Positions 62,401 to 64,000 of a DNA stretch of 64,000 bases are shown here, in pieces (position 1 is the first letter of the stretch; every line of letters starts with the position of its first letter). The stretch lies in contig OX465105.1 in the NCBI GenBank assembly GCA_949987565.1, positions 2,570,496 to 2,634,495 on the forward strand, in the 5' to 3' direction. Origin of the DNA: Luidia sarsii. Taxonomy: Eukaryota; Echinodermata; Asteroidea; Paxillosida; Luidiidae. The notes under the pieces were generated by a model that did not search any database, had not been told where the DNA came from, and saw nothing but the letters and a program-made list of their open reading frames with translations. The translations under genes and the position numbers were made by a program.

Positions 62401-63579
62401 CGATGTTTGTCAAAATGTCAACTCTTTGGAGTTTGTGATTGGTTTTCACCAACAACGTCCAAGAGGTTTGCTTTTAGATATAACACGATACTTGCGTCGA
62501 GGAGAATGTAATTCAGTGAGGGTTTGCCCTGCTCGACGTGATAAACACTGAGTGCTCAGTGCTTTGCCCGGTGCCTGATGCAAAAAGTTGGGGTTTTTTT
62601 CCATCGGGCATCGGGCCTGGCAAAGCACTGAGCACTCGGTGTCTATCACGTCGAGCAGGGCAAAACCTCATTGAAGTTTGGTTTTTTATTTTATTAACCA
62701 ATGATGTCAGCAGTTCATGTTCTGACCAACCTTGGTCAAAATCAGCAGCATTTTGTTTGCCACTTTGAAATATGTGACCCGGCACAGCGACATGAGGAAT
62801 ATCCCATCAAAAGACCTTTCGAGTAAACAACACCTAAAGTCAAAGTATCTTCTCAAATCGATTAAAAATCAATTTTCTTTTTTATTTTTATTTTCGGAAA
62901 GTTAATGTATTGGAGGAAAATTTGATATCAATTGAAAGCTAACAGTACACTCTTTCACATCATTAGAAAATCTCAAAATCTCAATAGTGGGGGTTATTCC
63001 TCATTATGATGTGCCGGTGTCCTGCCAAAAAGTGTCCCTGCCAAATACTGTCCGCTCATTAGCATACTGATCGCTGATTGGTTAGCGTTAGGACTAGGCT
63101 TAGGGTCGTTAGGGTTAGGGTTTGGATTTGAATTAGGATTGGGATTAGGATTAGGGTTAGGATTAGGGTTGTTTGGGTTAGGGTTAGCGTTACCAAAGTG
63201 CCCAACGTTGCGTGTGTTAGGCCAGCAACCATACACAATGCGTGTGTAGTGCGCAACCATACCCCAACCACGGTGGTTGAATATCATACGTATTGGACCA
63301 ATCAGCGATCAGTATGCTAATGAGTGGACACTCTTTGGCAGGGGACACTATTTGGCATGACACCGGGTCACATATCATTGAGAAAATAGAAGGAGCTGAA
63401 GGGGATGGGCATTGCCCTTGCTATGACTCACAGTGCTGCTGGGACCAGGTCTGTGACAGTGATTCCTGACGGGCCTGGATACTGTCCTGGGTAGACGCCT
63501 CCATCTCTGCCTGTCTCATGGCTCCATCGTGACGATGCTGCTCCCTAACACTCTGGTGACGATTCCACTGATCCAGCAA
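53175..63579 (-). CDS. Large protein with 12 tandem PKA-docking-like helices (candidate AKAP), 5'-partial
   Basis: Ten exons joined by phase: 63579-63432, 62275-62144, 61674-61568, 61158-60987, 60084-58283, 58136-57201, 56828-55725, 55625-54159, 53901-53858 and 53433-53175. They give 6171 nt, exactly 2057 codons with the stop. Upstream exons lie beyond the window, so the true start is unseen. I recognise no catalytic domain. The N-terminal part is Gln/Arg-rich and helical. The fifth exon holds twelve copies of a 20-residue helix such as TSLLADDLVQEAIRNVTSEL; its spacing of A/L/V/I matches RII-binding helices of A-kinase anchoring proteins (LAxxIVxxAIxxA). The rest is disordered: acidic and His-rich, then Ser/Pro/Glu-rich with many basophilic sites (RRSS, RRDSS, RKRS). 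PKA anchoring is inference from motif shape; a cytoskeletal helix repeat is the alternative. Gene structure is better supported than function. Confidence 0.8.
53527..53640 (+). repeat. Diverged TTTGCGGTGACACCATG relative
   Basis: AATGGTTTGTTGTGACACCATG followed at distance by GGAGCCAACGTTTCGG recalls the left half of the 22262 element; it lies in the last intron of the AKAP-like gene. Confidence 0.35.
53858..53901 (-). CDS. AKAP-like gene microexon
   Basis: 44 nt encoding KGATSSEAGSKSNI between acceptor TTTATAG and donor CAG|GTACAA. It alone bridges phase 0 to phase 2 before the last exon. Confidence 0.6.
54159..55625 (-). CDS. AKAP-like gene exon: Ser/Pro/Arg-rich with SRSLISAVIERLSRMF
   Basis: 489 codons, phase 0 at both ends (acceptor TTCACAG, donor CCG|GTAAGG). 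It opens with SKSPSPKPRGRSLSP, carries a twice-used SGSVRLIKVSPAPS / GGSVRLINVSPAAS motif, and ends with SRSLISAVIERLSRMF (54375-54437), a near copy of the block in the previous exon. Confidence 0.8.
55725..56828 (-). CDS. AKAP-like gene exon: acidic with SRSLLGAVIERLSSIF
   Basis: 368 codons, phase 0 at both ends (acceptor CTACAG, donor GAT|GTAAGT). Disordered and Glu-rich, with a single conserved hydrophobic block SRSLLGAVIERLSSIF (56421-56489) followed by SRKRSVR. Confidence 0.8.
57201..58136 (-). CDS. AKAP-like gene exon: acidic, His-rich
   Basis: 312 codons, phase 0 at both ends (acceptor CTTCAG, donor CAG|GTATCT). Rich in Asp, Glu and His (DDHNKEADE, AHHSDEELVGHDEAEG), with one hydrophobic stretch HRSSILLAAVHEVFED that resembles the helix repeats. 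No known domain. Confidence 0.8.
58283..60084 (-). CDS. AKAP-like gene exon: twelve helix repeats
   Basis: 600 codons; acceptor CCTGCAG, donor AAG|GTGATT. Repeats occupy 58553-59638, about one per 28-32 residues. Examples: TSLIAERVVSDAIRTAARQL, ASLLAEEMASNAIRSATRQL, SSLLAEAVANDALTRAAAQL. A diverged copy (TSSTVARLVLSKAFRRAREQ) and the helix YITTARELVANVFQALETE precede them. RRSSV and RRDSS sites lie next to repeats. Confidence 0.88.
60302..60952 (-). repeat. CAA/CAG/AAC trinucleotide array in the AKAP-like gene
   Basis: About 650 bp of imperfect triplets, read on the minus strand as CAA/CAG with AAC/AGC runs. Includes two related blocks (near 60555-60720 and 60765-60950) sharing TGTTGTTGTTTCTG-type segments. 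Lies between exons 61158-60987 and 60084-58283. Confidence 0.95.
60987..61158 (-). CDS. AKAP-like gene exon: Ser/Pro then Glu-rich
   Basis: Reads MCSPVLSPVQSPTVVIEPKS and later an EEEEKEEEG run, ending HEDD at donor GATG|GTATGG (phase 1). The first codon is ATG, so it could also be an alternative start. The frame stays open through the donor into the adjacent CAA/CAG-rich intron. Confidence 0.65.
61250..61440 (+). repeat. tRNA-like dispersed element (copy 5)
   Basis: Leader GTTGAATACTGACTGGCGCC and AAAGACTAGTTGACTATTTG, then GTATAGCTCAGGTGGTAGAG with CGCCGGTACG. The A-box match is excellent; the B-box (TTTAAAATCTCAG) is decayed. Confidence 0.6.
61568..61674 (-). CDS. AKAP-like gene exon: WPIQGALDKM segment
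   Basis: 35 codons after acceptor GGGTTAG, donor CCG|GTGAGG. Reads STWPIQGALDKMQLSPADGV then WKIDYEKYLP, the most globular-looking piece of the protein. Too short for an open-frame search; found because it alone restores phase between its neighbours. Confidence 0.6.
62144..62275 (-). CDS. AKAP-like gene exon: basic coiled segment
   Basis: Acceptor CTTCCAG, donor ACG|GTCAGT, phase 1 at both ends. Reads TFESIRDTRAMKIQSKEAKI then QARLERKLNAVRKRFERRRR, a strongly basic helix that could bind nucleic acid or membrane or carry a nuclear signal. Confidence 0.6.
62512..62676. mobile_element. Foldback element with TTTTGCCCTGCTCGACGTGA arms
   Basis: Left arm TTTGCCCTGCTCGACGTGAT...GAGTGCTCAGTGCTTTGCC and right arm its inverse, about 60 nt each with few mismatches, around a roughly 40-bp centre. 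The short open frames on both strands here are palindrome shadows. Confidence 0.85.
62770..63375 (-). mobile_element. MITE-like element with ATATGTGACCCGGC termini (copy 3), interrupted
   Basis: Reverse-oriented copy of the 4078 element. Removing the nested insertion at 63018-63362 and one copy of its CCGG target duplication leaves about 257 bp, the same length as copy 1. Confidence 0.85.
63018..63362. mobile_element. Nested MITE with CCGG target duplication
   Basis: 345 bp with long inverted ends (TGTCCTGCCAAAAAGTGTCC... against the inverse of ...GGACACTATTTGGCATGACA, extending through ATTAGCATACTGATCGCTGA). Flanked by CCGG at 63014-63017 and 63363-63366 inside another element. Its centre holds degenerate TTAGGG-like repeats (63098-63190). 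Confidence 0.9.
63432..63579 (-). CDS. AKAP-like gene exon: Gln/His-rich helix
   Basis: Acceptor GTGTGCAG, donor T|GTGAGT. Encodes LLDQWNRHQSVREQHRHDGA followed by MRQAEMEASTQDSIQARQES, hydrophilic and probably coiled. Assignment to this gene rests on phase agreement with the next exon (phase 1). Confidence 0.6.
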
Positions 63580-63779
63580 CTGCACACCCACACACACGCC
63601 CACCAGATGGTTTTATAATAAACAAGACCATCATCCCTTTTCACTATATCTTATTAATATTTTCAACAAAAAATACAGCAAAGGGAATCCGATCGTAAAA
63701 AATGCCTGCGTCCCTACACTATTATTCTAATTCAGTCAGGGTTCACCCTACTCGGCTCCTAATGCTTTGCACCTCCCGC

Positions 63780-64000
63780 ACAGGACGCGTACTGTATACC
63801 ACAATTTACCACAGTGCCCTCAGTGGTGCAGGCTCACATACCACAGGGTACCACAAAAACCACGCTGTGGTATGTCGTGGTGTATGGCCCTTATCCTCCC
63901 AAACGCAGCACTACACAGACAGTGCCTGACAGCCTATATACCACAAAAAAACCACAAACCCCATTGTGGTATGTTGTGGTGTATGTGCCACAGGAAACCA
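63780..64000. repeat. ACCACA-rich foldback at the window edge
   Basis: CACATACCACAGGGTACCAC is followed by CTGTGGTATGTCGTGGTGTA, then a second pair TATATACCACAAAAAAACCA and GTGGTATGTTGTGGTGTATG. Two successive hairpins; the element may continue past the window. Confidence 0.6.

Noticed and set aside
63098..63190. Telomere end
   Set aside because: TTAGGG units are degenerate, short and enclosed in a mobile element with flanking inverted repeats; this is interstitial sequence.

Overview
The window reads as gene-poor, repeat-rich nuclear DNA of a marine deuterostome invertebrate. An echinoderm is my best guess, inferred from an animal FAS-like polyketide synthase, a patched-domain gene of the PTCHD3 type and a dense load of foldback elements; no marker settles the species. 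Genes have GT-AG introns with consistent phases. Two runs of exactly 200 N (5483-5682 and 28801-29000) are assembly gaps beside low-complexity DNA.

Five protein genes can be supported. (1) 94-14413, + strand: the last eight recognisable exons of an SLC13 sodium/carboxylate-sulphate symporter; its 5' part lies before the window and one internal exon is missing. (2) 24023-25126, - strand: an intronless ubiquitin-conjugating enzyme of the UBE2Q/UBE2QL1 type with a long low-complexity N-terminus. (3) 31454-34590, - strand: a two-exon, 944-residue patched-domain (RND) membrane protein. (4) 40059-50424, + strand: a four-exon, 2456-residue type I polyketide synthase (KS-AT-DH-degenerate ER-KR-ACP-TE). 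(5) 53175-63579, - strand: ten exons, at least 2056 residues, of a protein with no domain I recognise. One exon carries twelve tandem copies of an amphipathic-helix motif that looks like the PKA-docking helix of A-kinase anchoring proteins.

The rest is mostly repeats. The SLC13 introns hold a 28-bp minisatellite, about 2 kb of GA-rich DNA, a 106-bp satellite, a (CAT/CAC) array, a 71-bp repeat and a 1.7-kb 27-bp minisatellite with higher-order structure. Between UBE2QL1 and the patched gene are a CpG-dense hexanucleotide array, a 1-kb polypyrimidine block and a 2.1-kb 18-bp G-rich array with G-quadruplex-forming spacing. The 106-bp satellite returns in reverse orientation just after the polyketide synthase gene. 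Scattered through the window are at least four families of foldback or MITE-like elements, one with a clean nested insertion, and a family with a tRNA-like module.

The genes do not look like a pathway or operon; they are ordinary neighbours on a eukaryotic chromosome. Most long open frames in the window (up to 851 codons) are artefacts of repeats whose unit length is a multiple of three.
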